A DNA stretch of 64,000 nt from Multifurca ochricompacta (lineage: Eukaryota > Basidiomycota > Agaricomycetes > Russulales > Russulaceae), in NCBI GenBank assembly GCA_022496185.1, contig WTXG01000168.1, positions 1-64,000 on the forward strand, given 5' to 3'. The notes under the pieces were generated by a model, which was not told where the DNA came from, made no database searches, and worked only from the letters and a program-made list of their open reading frames with translations. Positions 46,061 through 56,431 of this stretch are shown in pieces. Position numbers and translations under genes: made by a program. Position 1 is the stretch's first letter; each line of letters begins with the position of its first letter.

Positions 46061-47682
46061 CAGTGCCTCACAAAACTGAGTCAATGTTTTGCACTTTTGC
46101 ACTGTTTGTTGAATATCACATCAGCCAAAACAAATATAAACAAAGTCTTGGTAGACCATAACAGGTACAAGATAAGGGTTATGTAATGCAACAATGATTA
46201 TGTAATTCCAATCAAAACCTGTGGAGCTATGCCCATTTCAAATTGGGGACTCATTGACTCAGTTTTGTGAGTGGGTATCAGAAATATCAGAATCTGATGC
46301 TCCACCAAATGTACAGCAACCAATCCTTAATATATGGTTACCACAGTTATCTTAATATTGATGGGACCTGGAATAGAGCTATTTAACCATGGTTTACATT
46401 CTCAGAATATTATAATTTCCCAATGCACCCCACCTCCTCTGCTCAGAGAGAAAACATGCTCTCTCTGGCCTCTGAAGGTCATTCAACTCACACTACTGCC
46501 TCCAGACTCAGCCTCAGTCAGTCTGCAGTCTCTAGGACACTCAGGACCCTCCTCCCCAACCATCAGTCACCTCATATTAGTCATCCTTCCAAGCTCTCTG
46601 CTACCCCTGAACATGCTATCATGATACAAATCACCACAGGAAAGGTTGGCAATGCTGTCCAGGCCACAAAGTGCATCAATTCCATCATCCCCAACCATGT
46701 CTCTTCACAAACTGTGCACTGGGTTCTTAAACAACATTCATTCAAGGCTGTAACAAAGAAGAAAAGGCCACTACTCTCTGCAGTACATTGCAAGAAGCAC
46801 TTAGCCTTTGCTTTCAAGTACAGAGAGTGGACTGTGGAGGACTGGCATCTGACCCAAACCTGTTGATTTTGGTCTCATCTGACCAAATGACCCTCTTCCA
46901 GTCCTCCATAGTCCATTTTTCGTACTTGAAAGCAAAGGCTAAGTGCTTCTTGCAATGTACTGCAGAGAGTAGTGGCCTTTTCTTCTTTGTTACAGCCTTG
47001 AATGAATGTTGTTTAAGAACCCAGTGCACAGTTTGTGAAGAGACATGGTTGGGGATGATGGAATTGATGCACTTTGTGGCCTGGACAGCATTGCCAACCT
47101 TTCCTGTGGTGATTTGTATCATGATAGCATGTTCAGGGGTAGCAGAGAGCTTGGAAGGATGACTAATATGAGGTGACTGATGGTTGGGGAGGAGGGTCCT
47201 GAGTGTCCTAGAGACTGCAGACTGACTGAGGCTGAGTCTGGAGGCAGTAGTGTGAGTTGAATGACCTTCAGAGGCCAGAGAGAGCATGTTTTCTCTCTGA
47301 GCAGAGGAGGTGGGGTGCATTGGGAAATTATAATATTCTGAGAATGTAAACCATGGTTAAATAGCTCTATTCCAGGTCCCATCAATATTAAGATAACTGT
47401 GGTAACCATATATTAAGGATTGGTTGCTGTACATTTGGTGGAGCATCAGATTCTGATATTTCTGATACCCACTCACAAAACTGAGTCAATGAGTCCCCAA
47501 TTTGAAATGGGCATAGCTCCACAGGTTTTGATTGGAATTACATAATCATTGTTGCATTACATAACCCTTATCTTGTACCTGTTATGGTCTACCAAGACTT
47601 TGTTTATATTTGTTTTGGCTGATGTGATATTCAACAAACAGTGCAAAAGTGCAAAACATTGACTCAGTTTTGTGAGGCACTG
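46061..47682. mobile_element. Foldback Tc1/mariner element with 760-bp inverted arms
   Basis: Bounded by TA (46059-46060, 47683-47684). Arms 46061-46820 and 46923-47682 are inverted copies; where I compared them base by base (the outer 350 bp and the inner ends) they are identical. The 102-bp centre is unique. Each arm carries the same N-terminal transposase code (QRENMLSLASEGHSTHTTAS, SQSAVSRTL). On the minus strand the centre adds WKRVIWSDETKINRFGSD, which includes the first catalytic Asp of Tc1-type enzymes. The rest of the catalytic domain is absent. The insertion splits the RT of Gypsy III. Confidence 0.95.
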
Positions 47683-48603
47683 TAAGTGGTAACAGGTAGG
47701 CGTTTTTCACAGTGTAGGCATTGATTCATCGATAGTCCTGGACGGGTCAAAGTTTTCCATCCTTCTTCTTGATAAAGAAGAATGGTGACGCATATGGTGA
47801 CTTCGATGGACGGATATACCCCTTTGCGAGATGCTCCTTGAGAAATGCAGTGAGCGCCGTTTGTTCCGCTTGTGACAGTGGGTAGATTTTACAGTCAATT
47901 GCTGATGGAGCGTCAGGCACAAATTCGATAGCATGGTCCCATGGTCATGCAGGCGGGAAGTGTTGGGATTCCTCCTCTGAGAAGACCCTCCAATGGCGGT
48001 GATACTCCTGCGGTACTGCCTCTTCAAAGGTCTTTTCTGCCTGTCCCTCTATCGCCTTCTGCGCGAGTTCCGATGCCTTAGTAGTGAAGCCATAGCTCGG
48101 ACCTTCTTCCTCTTTCACCCTACGTGCTACCGAATGTCAGGCGGCATAATCATACCCCATCAACGTGATAAGGACAGGGTAGAATTCCTTATCCATGGTC
48201 GCGTCGCTCCAGTTAATTTTCAGTTCAAATGCTGCGAGCCAGGGATATCCTAGGATGAGGTCTTCGTCGCCCAGGTTGGTGACTAGGAAGCGGATGGCTT
48301 TTGTTACTTCCCCTACTTGAACGTTAAGATCAGTGTAGTGCGTAATCTTCCCTGCTCGGTTGGCAGTCCTGTCAATATTCCAGATATTCTTTTCCTGGGG
48401 GAGTGCCAGCATTCCCAATCCCATAGTTTTCGCCATTCGCAGGCTGATAAAATTGTTGGTGGCACCTGAGTCGATCAGGATGTCACGGTCGGCTGTTTTC
48501 TGTGTGGTCTCGAAATGTACTGGTATTTTCAACAATTTGAAGCGACTAGTATACACAGAGGTTACATGCAGTGCTTGTGCCCAGGCCGATGGGATTGAGC
48601 CAA

Positions 48604-48621
48604 TCAAAAATCCTTTTTCAC
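48604..48621 (-). promoter_or_regulatory. Candidate -1 recoding site at the gag/pol overlap
   Basis: Minus strand AAAAAGGATTTTTGATTGG: gag reads AAG GAT TTT TGA, pol reads GGA TTT TTG ATT. A single step back on the T run at the stop would fuse gag to pol. The same GGATTTTTGATTGG string closes gag in Gypsy I (near 19533) and Gypsy II (near 37917). It is not a textbook X-XXY-YYZ heptamer. Confidence 0.5.
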
Positions 48622-50109
48622 AAACGCCTTCTCTACCAAGATGGCCCTTACTTCTTCGTTTTCCTTCATCATGCTCGCCCATATCTCCTGCGCTTTTTCT
48701 TCTTTCGTCTTTTTGTCAACAGTTGGTGGGTTATTGCGGACGGGCATGACCGTTGCTTCTGCTGCCCATGCCCCTTTCTTTGGACATTCCCTCGACATGT
48801 GCCCCTGGGCTTTGCAGCAAAAGCACCTTCCTTCCTTCATCAGGGTCTGCCTTTCATCTTCAGTGAGTGCAACCCACGCTCTGGTTCTGTTGGCGGAGGT
48901 ATCCATGGCATTCAGATCCCTCTGACTGGCATGTGTGGGTTTGACTCCGAAGGCAGCCTTCCACTGGTCACGGGTCTTTCCCTTCTTCGTGTCGACCCCA
49001 AAGCATGTCTGGAAATCCAGGTAATCTTGCTGCTGTTGATGAGCAGCATCAACCCATGTATCCCAGTCATTGGGGTGGTGGAACTGGATAATGTTCTTTA
49101 CCAGGGGATTGGGCAACCCCTGGGAGAAGAGGTCCAAAGTTGCCTCTTCATCTGTGTCGTAGCCGGCTCTGTTGGCCAGGCTTTTGAACTTTGCTACATA
49201 GGCGTCCAGTTCTCCTTTCTCCATTCTCAAAGCCTTGAGTTCTCGAGCAGCCTTCTGCTTGGCCTGCCCATCTGTAAAGGCATCTTTGAACCTCTGGGCG
49301 ATAGTTTCCCAGAGGCCTTCGCTGGTGGTACAACGACCACTCTCAATTTGTTCGTTCAGCCATTCCAGCTGTTCCATTGTCCAGTCGTCTACCACCTCTC
49401 CTTGGATTAGTGATAGAAAGAGGTTGGCACGCTGGAACGGGTTGATAATCTGGGGGACATCATGGTTGAAATTTTTGAAGGTAGTGAATTCCAACATAAA
49501 TTTTTTGCTTTGTGATCGGTCTCCTGTGAACATCTGTGGTAATACACCCAACAGTCGTCCCGATGGTGGGGGAATGTTGGGTGGTAACATGGCTGGTGGG
49601 GGAGGAGGAGGAGCCGGATCTGGAAGCTGGGCTGCAATGGTGGACATGTTCTGATAGAATGGGGTGACAGTGTCGGTAGACTGTATGGAGATCTGGGGAG
49701 TTGTCAAAGCAGGGGCTCTGGACGTGACAACTGCGGGTGCAACTGGGGATGTAGTCGACGCTAATACCAGTGCTTCTTCACTATGTTCTTCTACGTACTC
49801 TTCTGGCTCTGAGTCTGTAACAATGGCCGGGGGATTCTCCCTCCATGGTCCTAATCCAAATTCAGGGGGAGCAGGTCCTGTAGTGACCCAAGAGTGTCGG
49901 CTGTCCGAGTATCGGATTCGATACCAAACTCTTTTCTCGTCGTTGTATTCTACTGGTTGGTATCTTCCGTCGTGATAGACGTAGTATCCAAACTTGGACT
50001 CAAAGTCTTTCCAGGTGGCAGAGCCAAGTACTTGTTGTGAAAGATTATGCTCGTCTCTGCGTTCGATAAGTTCTTCCCTGAAGAGGGTCTGACTGCGGCT
50101 AGAAGCCAC
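48604..50109 (-). CDS. gag of Gypsy III, 501 residues, open
   Basis: The frame opens at GTG (50109-50107), 19 bases after the LTR, in the same place as in Gypsy II and IV. Residues 1-60 (SQTLFREELIERRDEHNLSQ) are conserved. About 95-190 is Pro-rich. About 190-380 is the capsid-like region (FKNFNHDVPQIINPFQRAN, WTMEQLEWLNEQIESG, LFSQGLPNPLVKNIIQFHHP). About 440-453 is the zinc knuckle CFCCKAQGHMSREC. It ends KKDF and TGA at 48604. No ATG lies near the start: the first Met codons are well inside, so either GTG is used or the ATG was lost. Gag packages element RNA. Confidence 0.88.
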   Translation of the reverse strand: MASSRSQTLFREELIERRDEHNLSQQVLGSATWKDFESKFGYYVYHDGRYQPVEYNDEKRVWYRIRYSDSRHSWVTTGPAPPEFGLGPWRENPPAIVTDSEPEEYVEEHSEEALVLASTTSPVAPAVVTSRAPALTTPQISIQSTDTVTPFYQNMSTIAAQLPDPAPPPPPPAMLPPNIPPPSGRLLGVLPQMFTGDRSQSKKFMLEFTTFKNFNHDVPQIINPFQRANLFLSLIQGEVVDDWTMEQLEWLNEQIESGRCTTSEGLWETIAQRFKDAFTDGQAKQKAARELKALRMEKGELDAYVAKFKSLANRAGYDTDEEATLDLFSQGLPNPLVKNIIQFHHPNDWDTWVDAAHQQQQDYLDFQTCFGVDTKKGKTRDQWKAAFGVKPTHASQRDLNAMDTSANRTRAWVALTEDERQTLMKEGRCFCCKAQGHMSRECPKKGAWAAEATVMPVRNNPPTVDKKTKEEKAQEIWASMMKENEEVRAILVEKAFVKKDF

Positions 50110-50128
50110 TGTGAGAGACTCGACTTGA

Positions 50129-50706
50129 TGTTACATCCGGTGTGAGACGTTCTGCACAACTTGTGCGACAGCTTTGTACGTGTGTTTAGATAAGAGATCA
50201 ATAGGACCTCTTGGAGTTTGAATGGATGAGTCAAAGTCAAAGGGGCTGTTCCCTAGTGACGATGTTGAGTAGAAAGTGCCAAAAGCACTGAGACGATCGA
50301 GTCAAAGGTTTCAAGGGGAAGTCTGGAAGACAAACACCAATGTATTCAATAAGTCAAGTCTGAGTTCTACTGTGTAACTATAGCCAACTTATATACGCAA
50401 AGAGGTGAGCGTCTATCGATAAGGATCTCGGAGTCAAGTGGGCCCAAATATCCGGAAGCAGAGGGCGTAAAGCCTGGCTTCTACTGATAGGGGATTAAGT
50501 AAATGTCCGGTCATATGATAAGGAGATAAGTGATAAGCAAAGATAAGAGGAGACAAATATAAACAAATAAGCAAGTCACGGGGATGGATGGAGGGCATGT
50601 GATGGGTCCCATGATGGGGACGTGATCTGGTAGTGAAGCGTGGGAGGAAGGGAGGGGTCGTCATTAGGTAAGAAAAAGAACACGGGAAGAGACAGGGTTC
50701 GTAACA
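50129..50706 (-). repeat. 5' LTR of Gypsy III
   Basis: 578 bp, followed by the target copy GAGGG. The primer-binding site is on its left (50110-50128; minus TCAAGTCGAGTCTCTCAC). Confidence 0.96.
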
Positions 50707-51050
50707 GAGGGCATGCATGGTAAGAAGCAAGTGTTGTTGATGATTATTTGGTGTATGTTTAACTTATTTAACATTGTCACATGATTGTCAATGCATTTGC
50801 ATGACCACCAGATACTGGTTTTGTCATCTCACATGTTGGCCACAAAACTGTTCCAATGATAATGCCTCACAAAACATTTTATATATCATGAACCACTGAT
50901 CCAATTGACATTAATATGGGCTCTAATTGAAGCTTAGATGCTACACTATCCTCTACCAATTTGTACTAATTTTGGAAATTATTCTCATTGTGTGGTAGGT
51001 CAATCTCTTCAGGATGGCCAAACATTGGAATGGTTTTGTGGGTTACTGTA

Positions 51051-51372
51051 AACTGAAGTGAGTATTAGTTAGTTTATCTTATCTCTTATCTTTTACCATA
51101 TTTAGCTAACACTCATCTGCTATCTAAATAGGTAAGGATACTACTATAATGGGGGAGATTTGGTGGCTTAATGATAAGATTAAAGCTCATTCAGTCAGTG
51201 TCATCCATGCCATCTAATGCCATCAACAGCCATTTTTTTGACAGTTTGGACAGTGTTTTCCATACCCATCCACTGTCCATCTCAACATTGACTTGAGCTT
51301 GGTACAGCACAGGTACAGCAACCATACTACAGACCCATCCATACTGTGAGGTACAGGTACAGTGCACAGCCC
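51051..51372 (-). repeat. hAT-like element end, fragment
   Basis: On the minus strand it starts at 51372 with TAGGGCTGTGCACTGTACC and matches the plus-strand sequence from 55686 (TAGGGCTGCGCACCGTACC). Differences are largely CG to TG or CA. It is cut at 51050 by the insertion of T2. Confidence 0.75.
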
Positions 51373-52579
51373 TAATTGTATTTAAGCCACTTTCAATCCA
51401 GTGTACAGACTTTAAGTCTGTTCTCTTGTACTAGTAAAAGGTCCCTAAGAACTCCCTTCAGCCCTCTTTAAGTGTGTGACTTAAGAGGGATTCAACTCAC
51501 CAGTAAACTCCAGCAGAGGCCTATTGCCTTGCTACCTGAACCCCAGACATCACAAGCAATGACCAGACTTGTTGCATCCACCCCCAAATAGCCACATGCC
51601 AACAATGTCTCAACCCAATGTCTTGAGACTTGATTGACCAGGATAAGTACTATTAACTGTCTTGATTTAGGAGCAGCTCCCCCTTATTTGATGCATGCAA
51701 GGACCTGTGTGCAACACCTAGCATTGATCATGAGATCATGAAGTAATAAGAGAAGGAGAAGCTGTATGCAGTCTTCAGTGTCACGAAGGCAGAAGACCCA
51801 GTTTGAGGCTCTGGTGAGTGAGTGGTTGATCCGAGTGTGCCTCGGTGTAGTAAGTAAGGTGAGTGAGGGACAGGACAGAAGAGGACGATTGTCGGGTCGG
51901 GAGTGGCGGGCGGGGAAGGCAGGGTTAGGGTTGGGGCTTGGGGTTGGGGTTGAGACGAATTATCTTCCCTCGTCGCACATCAAGGGGAGCAGCGAGACGT
52001 CGTATGGTGGTCATAACTGACCATCCCATCTATCGTCAGAATTTAATAAAAAAAATGTAAGTCACAAGTAAAATGGCCAGTAATGGCCAGCCAAAGGCTA
52101 TTGCCATTCGGGCCGCTGGTCCTGGTGTTGAATTTGGTTACTATTTAAGGTAGTCTCACTTCAGCCGTCCTCTGAGCCTGGATTCCCTCCCCACTCCGGG
52201 GCCGAAATGTGCTGTGCGATAAGTTTCGACTATCAGCACTGCATGACTAGCAATTGATCCGCTTCTGCGGAATAAACCTCCCCCCCCCTTCCCCCCTCCC
52301 TTAGTGAAACTAAAATCTAAAATATCAAATCAACCACAGGTTTACGGATTTCGATTCGGTGACAGCAAGAAATAATAAGTTAACAGTCATGGGAGTTAAA
52401 CCCAACCAACCAAACAAAAAAAAACGAAGTGTGATACAACAAGTGGTCAAAGTCCGATCCATCCATCAAATCGTTTTTTACCTCCACGCTCGCTCTTTTA
52501 TTATTACTTGTCCCTGCCAGTCTGTCTGTCTGGACTGGACTGGACTGGAACCAAAATAAGAACAAGTGAGCAGTAAGTA
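51373..52579. other. Intergenic region, no gene recognised
   Basis: Mixed sequence with a C-rich run (52278-52303), a short CTGGA repeat near 52535, and weak LTR-like pieces around 51400-51700. Short open frames have no family features. Confidence 0.5.
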
Positions 52580-52586
52580 GTATATC

Positions 52587-54643
52587 TCATATATTTTCCC
52601 TCCCCCTCCAAGTTCCTCTTGGATGAGAGGGAAGGGGCATTGCGGCCTCGTATCCCATCTTATTTTTTGCGTTATCTTGTGCAAGGAGACTAGGAACGAT
52701 TTCCACTTGTAAGTGTTCAGGTGGTATGAACACCGACGCCCCCGATCCTTGAGTTATCGTCCCGTCCGATAACGTGGTAGTAGCCGCTGCGAAATGGATA
52801 GAACTGCGGATGTGGTGGGCTTCTCTACACTGGTGCGTAGACCTCGGTAACGAGGACGTAAATTGGGGCAAATCCGACTCGCTTAAAGTAGAAATAATGA
52901 GAGGGGGAAATAAATAAATAAAAAGTTGATTGATTGAGCGCGCTGCCTGTAAGGTGAGAGTAAAATTGAGACCTTGTTTGGAACGTACATGTATTCTGTA
53001 ATTGATCCATATTCGGATAGAGCGCGGTACATGCGAGTCGCGCCGATGGACCTGTGACAGCTGAAGTCAGGGCTACTGACTCTAAATAAATAAAAAAAAG
53101 AGGATCGAACAGGATTGTAACTGCAAGGAAGCATTTAATCAAGATACAAATATATTTTGCTTTTTTGTCGCTTACTTTCAACTCCAATCAACATCTAGCC
53201 ATGACAATCAGATCAGTCTTTGACGGCCAGAAAATGATGGGACTATGGGGCGCACTCCATTCCAAGGATCTGTCAAGACAAACAGAATCATGTGAGCATG
53301 ATTCCTCCTACGCATGGTGTACGACTTGAAGGCACATACCATTCAAATCGAGGATAAGGAAAACCTGGAAAACAACAACAACAAAAACAAATGAATGAAT
53401 AGTGACCGAAAGATTAAAGGTTTACAGACCACTGGTGGCACTTCCGCAATCGCCGCCAGGAATAACCAGATGATGCACTCGAAGACCTTCAGCATCCGGT
53501 GTGAAAAAAAAAGAAGGAAGGCTGTTGAATCACCTGCTGATAAAGGAGGTACCATATCCCAGTCAAGCTCCTGTGCGCATACCGCAAAAGCCCGATCAGC
53601 ATAGTCATCAGGAGCACTACGTCAACCACCAAAACGCCGATGGCATTGAGCAGGCCCCTGTGCGTCCTTAGGATGATGCAAGTCTCCAAAATCGGGTTGT
53701 ACGACGACTCCAACTTAGGGTTTGCACGTGAGATTGGCAAAAAAAAACAAATAAAACTATGAACAAGGAGGAAGTTCTAAAACAAATGACCGCCTCACCA
53801 TTGTCAGGTCTTCGATCAATGGGTAAGAGGAGATATGAGTATCAGAATGCGGGAGGGGAAGGGATAAGAAAACGTACGCCGTAAGTTCAGTCCTAGACCT
53901 CCCAGCCATGAACCAACAGCGATCAAGGACACGAAGATATTGCGATTCCATATGGCAATTCTAGAACGGACAACCAATCAGCATCTTCAACTACTGCAGG
54001 TTTTCTGTTGACAACGGCTTACACACGGAGAACGATGATAAGAGTGGCGAATGCCCAACTAGCATACGGCAAGGCCTGTACAAAGTCAAACACGACATCA
54101 AAATTGTGGGGAGAAAGAGGGGCAATTGAGTAGAGTGCGTACTCACAAAATACGTGACTACAGATGGCTAGGAAAGTGCAGGTAAGCAATTATTATTAAC
54201 TCCTCCCTTCCCCCAGAAACGTGCGGGCCTCACCTTGCAGGGAAGTTTTGGGCCGTCCGTATCGATGAAGAAAATGATGAACGAGAGTAAACTGGTGTAG
54301 CGTGTTCCAAGATATATCTGCTTCATGTCTCGGCGGTGGCGCGCAATACAGGATAGCAAATAGCTTACCCATATTGTCCATCTGTAAGGTCGTTTTCCCT
54401 TCAACACATCTAGCTCGAAGCCAGCCGTGAACAAGATCTCCCAACTGGGGCATCGATATCAGTGATCACGTTTCTTCTGATTTCTTGAGTGAGCGGGAAA
54501 AACGAACATGTAGATTCCAGCAAGGGTATGATCCAGCTTGATGAGAGCGACTGTATGACTGTGAGAAAGACATTGCATCGTTTAGACGAAGGAAACACAC
54601 GGCAGTCCCTCAAGACGAGAACGGGGTCGTGCCAATTGACCAT
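52587..54643 (-). CDS. Multi-pass membrane protein, basidiomycete family, copy A
   Basis: ATG at 54643-54641 (MVNWHDPVLV). Exons by GT-AG and frame: 54601-54643, 54508-54550, 54369-54444, 54234-54317, 54147-54167, 54023-54075, 53878-53960, 53799-53809, 53534-53713, 53430-53477, 53340-53364, then one starting at 53269 whose end is unsure, an exon near 53030-53095 (SIGATRMYRALSEYGSITEY) and the last ending at stop 52587. Hydrophobic spans: LAGIYIWEILFTAGFELDVL, LLSFIIFFID, YFALPYASWAFATLIIVLRV, NIFVSLIAVGSWLGGLGLNL, LNAIGVLVVDVVLLMTMLIG and IIWLFLAAIAEVPPVVFLIL, so six or seven helices. The tail is hydrophilic. I know similar uncharacterised proteins from mushrooms; function unknown. Confidence 0.8.
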
Positions 54644-55099
54644 CTTACTGATACAGCGTCCGAAGAAAGTGAAAACCTGCAAAACCTGCATGTGTTCATA
54701 GAAATCCTATATAGTGCCCCCCCCCCTCCCACTCGTGTGAGGGTATTGTGCAACATGTGTTGACCCATGACACATGACAGCACATATCCACGATCTGTGT
54801 CGCCTCGGAATTTTCTATGGACGGTCTTCTTGACAGCGCTCGAAAAAGCTTTGTTGTTTGTGCCTGACACGCCTTCCCGGTGTGGGGGGAGGGGGACGGG
54901 GTAAGACGAATTTCCAGGAATGATGATACATGATCTACCCCTCGACAATGGGCAATCCAAACTATGTCGATATAGGTTCTGATGCGATGCGACAACGACC
55001 GATTGGCTGTACTTCATCTCGCTTAGGGAAACACACTGCCGCTATCCATCACCATCCGGTAAACCAAGAGAAATAAAAAAATAAAAACGAGTTCATTGT

Positions 55100-55667
55100 G
55101 ACTTGACTAGGATTTCTGCACCCTCCGTTGGACCTCCAGAGAAACACAAAAGGGACGAGATATCGATATCGCAAAGGGGTAAGATGGCGTCGAGTGCTTC
55201 TTTTGAACGGACTCAGGAACGACAGAAAATTGTTGCCACCACAGAATGCAGTCGTTCTAATAGAGTGGTGTCAATCATTGTTGCATGTCGCATGCACTGC
55301 ATGAGCTCCCACAGAGCTTCCTTGTGTCGTTCAGTGCATAGAGGGGAAGGTACGCAAGTACGGCCAGAAGGGTCCCTAGAAAGGCCATGCCATTGAAACA
55401 CGAGGCGCCCGAATCTAGACACCGGGGAAAGCACCGGGGGTCCTTACTTGCTTGCTCCGGGCTCCCAAGGACCAGGACTTCACCCATAGTGGCAAGATCG
55501 GTCACCGGAGAGTTACCCTCGGATGGCGGGAGTAGTACGACTACGACCTTGTGCAGAGGAGGGGGCTGTGGTAACTCTCTGGTGCTTGTTGCATGTGAAT
55601 GGGACTCGGAGGAATCAACGCGTGTTTAGCAAACATTTGTTGGACGTTGAACGATGTCATCTACCTT
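55100..55667. other. Duplicated stretch with possible exon, unassigned
   Basis: On the minus strand, GMAFLGTLLAVLAYLPL (about 55330-55390) would form a membrane helix. The same is found in copy B, where the frame is lengthened by two codons. No full gene could be built on either strand. It lies upstream of the membrane protein gene and could include its promoter. Confidence 0.35.
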
Positions 55668-55685
55668 TGTTGGATGGTGGCAGTT

Positions 55686-56010
55686 GTAGGGCTGCGCACC
55701 GTACCCGTACCTCACGGTATGGATGGATCCGTAGTACGGTTGCCGTACCCGTGCCGTACCAGCTTTAGTCAATCACCGAGACGGATGGTGGACGGGTACG
55801 GAAAACCCCGTTCCAAACCGTCCAAAAAATGGCCGTCGACGGCATTGAACGGCATTGGACGGCATTGACTAAATAAACTTTAATCTTGTCATTAAGCCAC
55901 CAAAACTCAATCCTGCTGCTCCCAGGGCCCTGACTATTAATTTTATAGCAGATAAGCTATTACTAATTGTTAGCTAAATATGAGATAAGATAAACTGAAG
56001 TGAATGCAAT
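55686..56010 (+). repeat. hAT-like element end, fragment
   Basis: Starts TAGGGCTGCGCACCGTACC and is rich in GTACCCGTACC and CCGTAC. It is homologous to 51051-51372 on the opposite strand. The other end was not found. Confidence 0.7.
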
Positions 56011-56215
56011 GAGACGGGCCAGTAGCGACCGGATGGTTCAGGACTGGACAGCCGGACAGCTGGGTGGACTCGATCTATTGATCATGATAAGATAATCTAA
56101 AGTGCGTCCATTAACTGATTCAGAGACAATTGCACACACAACACACTCCTTTGTATCTTGTCACATTTAATTAGTTATATTTCTCTCTTTATTGTCATGC
56201 TCCTTTAGCAGTATA

Positions 56216-56431
56216 CAGTGGCTCAAAAAACTGTCCACAAGTTTTGAACTTTTGTACAAATGCATATATTACAAAGTAATAGCAGGGAATGAAGCTAAGA
56301 TATGAGTGTATGAAATGAAGCCTAGATTCAGGGCTTTCCAATGAGTCTTGGTTCATAAGATTCTATGAAGAATTGATAAAGATATCAACCATTAAATCTG
56401 GTTCATCATGTGGACAGCTTTTTGAGCATCT
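56216..56431 (+). repeat. Small Tc1/mariner-type element, right end missing
   Basis: TA then CAGTGGCTCAAAAAACTGTCC on the left. On the right GTGGACAGCTTTTTGAGC is the inverted partner, but the final CACTG-TA is replaced by the next repeat. No coding capacity. Confidence 0.7.

Larger units (their letters stand above)
43504..48682 (-). pseudogene. pol of Gypsy III, six nonsense codons and a foldback insertion
   Basis: Protease 48682-48137 (DILIDSGATNNFIS). RT start region 48130-47690, then the Tc1-type insertion, RT 46011-45547 (VVVYMDNILVA; the YMDD box has changed to YMDN). RNase H and integrase 45498-44089 (469 residues open). Integrase tail and chromodomain 44079-43504, ending PKNS. Stops, all TGA: 48137, 47945, 47747, 47726, 45547, 44089 (lowest coordinate given). 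Each fits CGA to TGA at an Arg conserved in relatives or implied by the motif. The 5' end overlaps gag by 79 bases in the -1 frame. Confidence 0.93.
41626..50706 (-). mobile_element. Gypsy III: full-length chromovirus, best preserved of the four
   Basis: 578-bp LTRs at 41626-42203 (3') and 50129-50706 (5'), TSD GAGGG (41621-41625 and 50707-50711). gag and ORF3 are open end to end. pol carries six TGA codons at arginine positions and a foldback Tc1 insertion. The LTRs differ at nine bases, all CpG-type. Confidence 0.97.
24290..51048 (-). mobile_element. Tc1/mariner-like element T2, split into three pieces
   Basis: The three pieces are 50707-51048 (5' end, CAGTAACCCAC, with TA at 51049-51050), 41440-41625 and 24290-24464. 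Read on the minus strand with Gypsy III and Gypsy II removed, they align collinearly with T1. The 3' end of T2 is not clear: at 24288 it abuts T1, which seems to have inserted at a TA of T2, but the stretch left of T1 is too diverged to confirm this. Confidence 0.8.
52580..55667. repeat. Segmental duplication, copy A
   Basis: Matches 57849-60825 in the same orientation over its whole length with small indels. The left edge is at AGTATATCTCAT, and the right edge just before a hAT-like end at 55686. Copy A has about 80 bp (within 54930-55015) absent from copy B. Confidence 0.92.

Noticed and set aside
46334..47409. Two separate Tc1 transposase genes on opposite strands
   Set aside because: They are the two arms of one inverted duplication and both lack the catalytic domain.
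51766..52020. 84-codon open frame
   Set aside because: Biased Gly/Leu/Val run, no similarity to the known, no splice or promoter support.
55275..55505. STE3-type pheromone receptor N-terminus
   Set aside because: Only one hydrophobic stretch is suggestive; the conserved residues that follow in the family are absent and no gene model holds.
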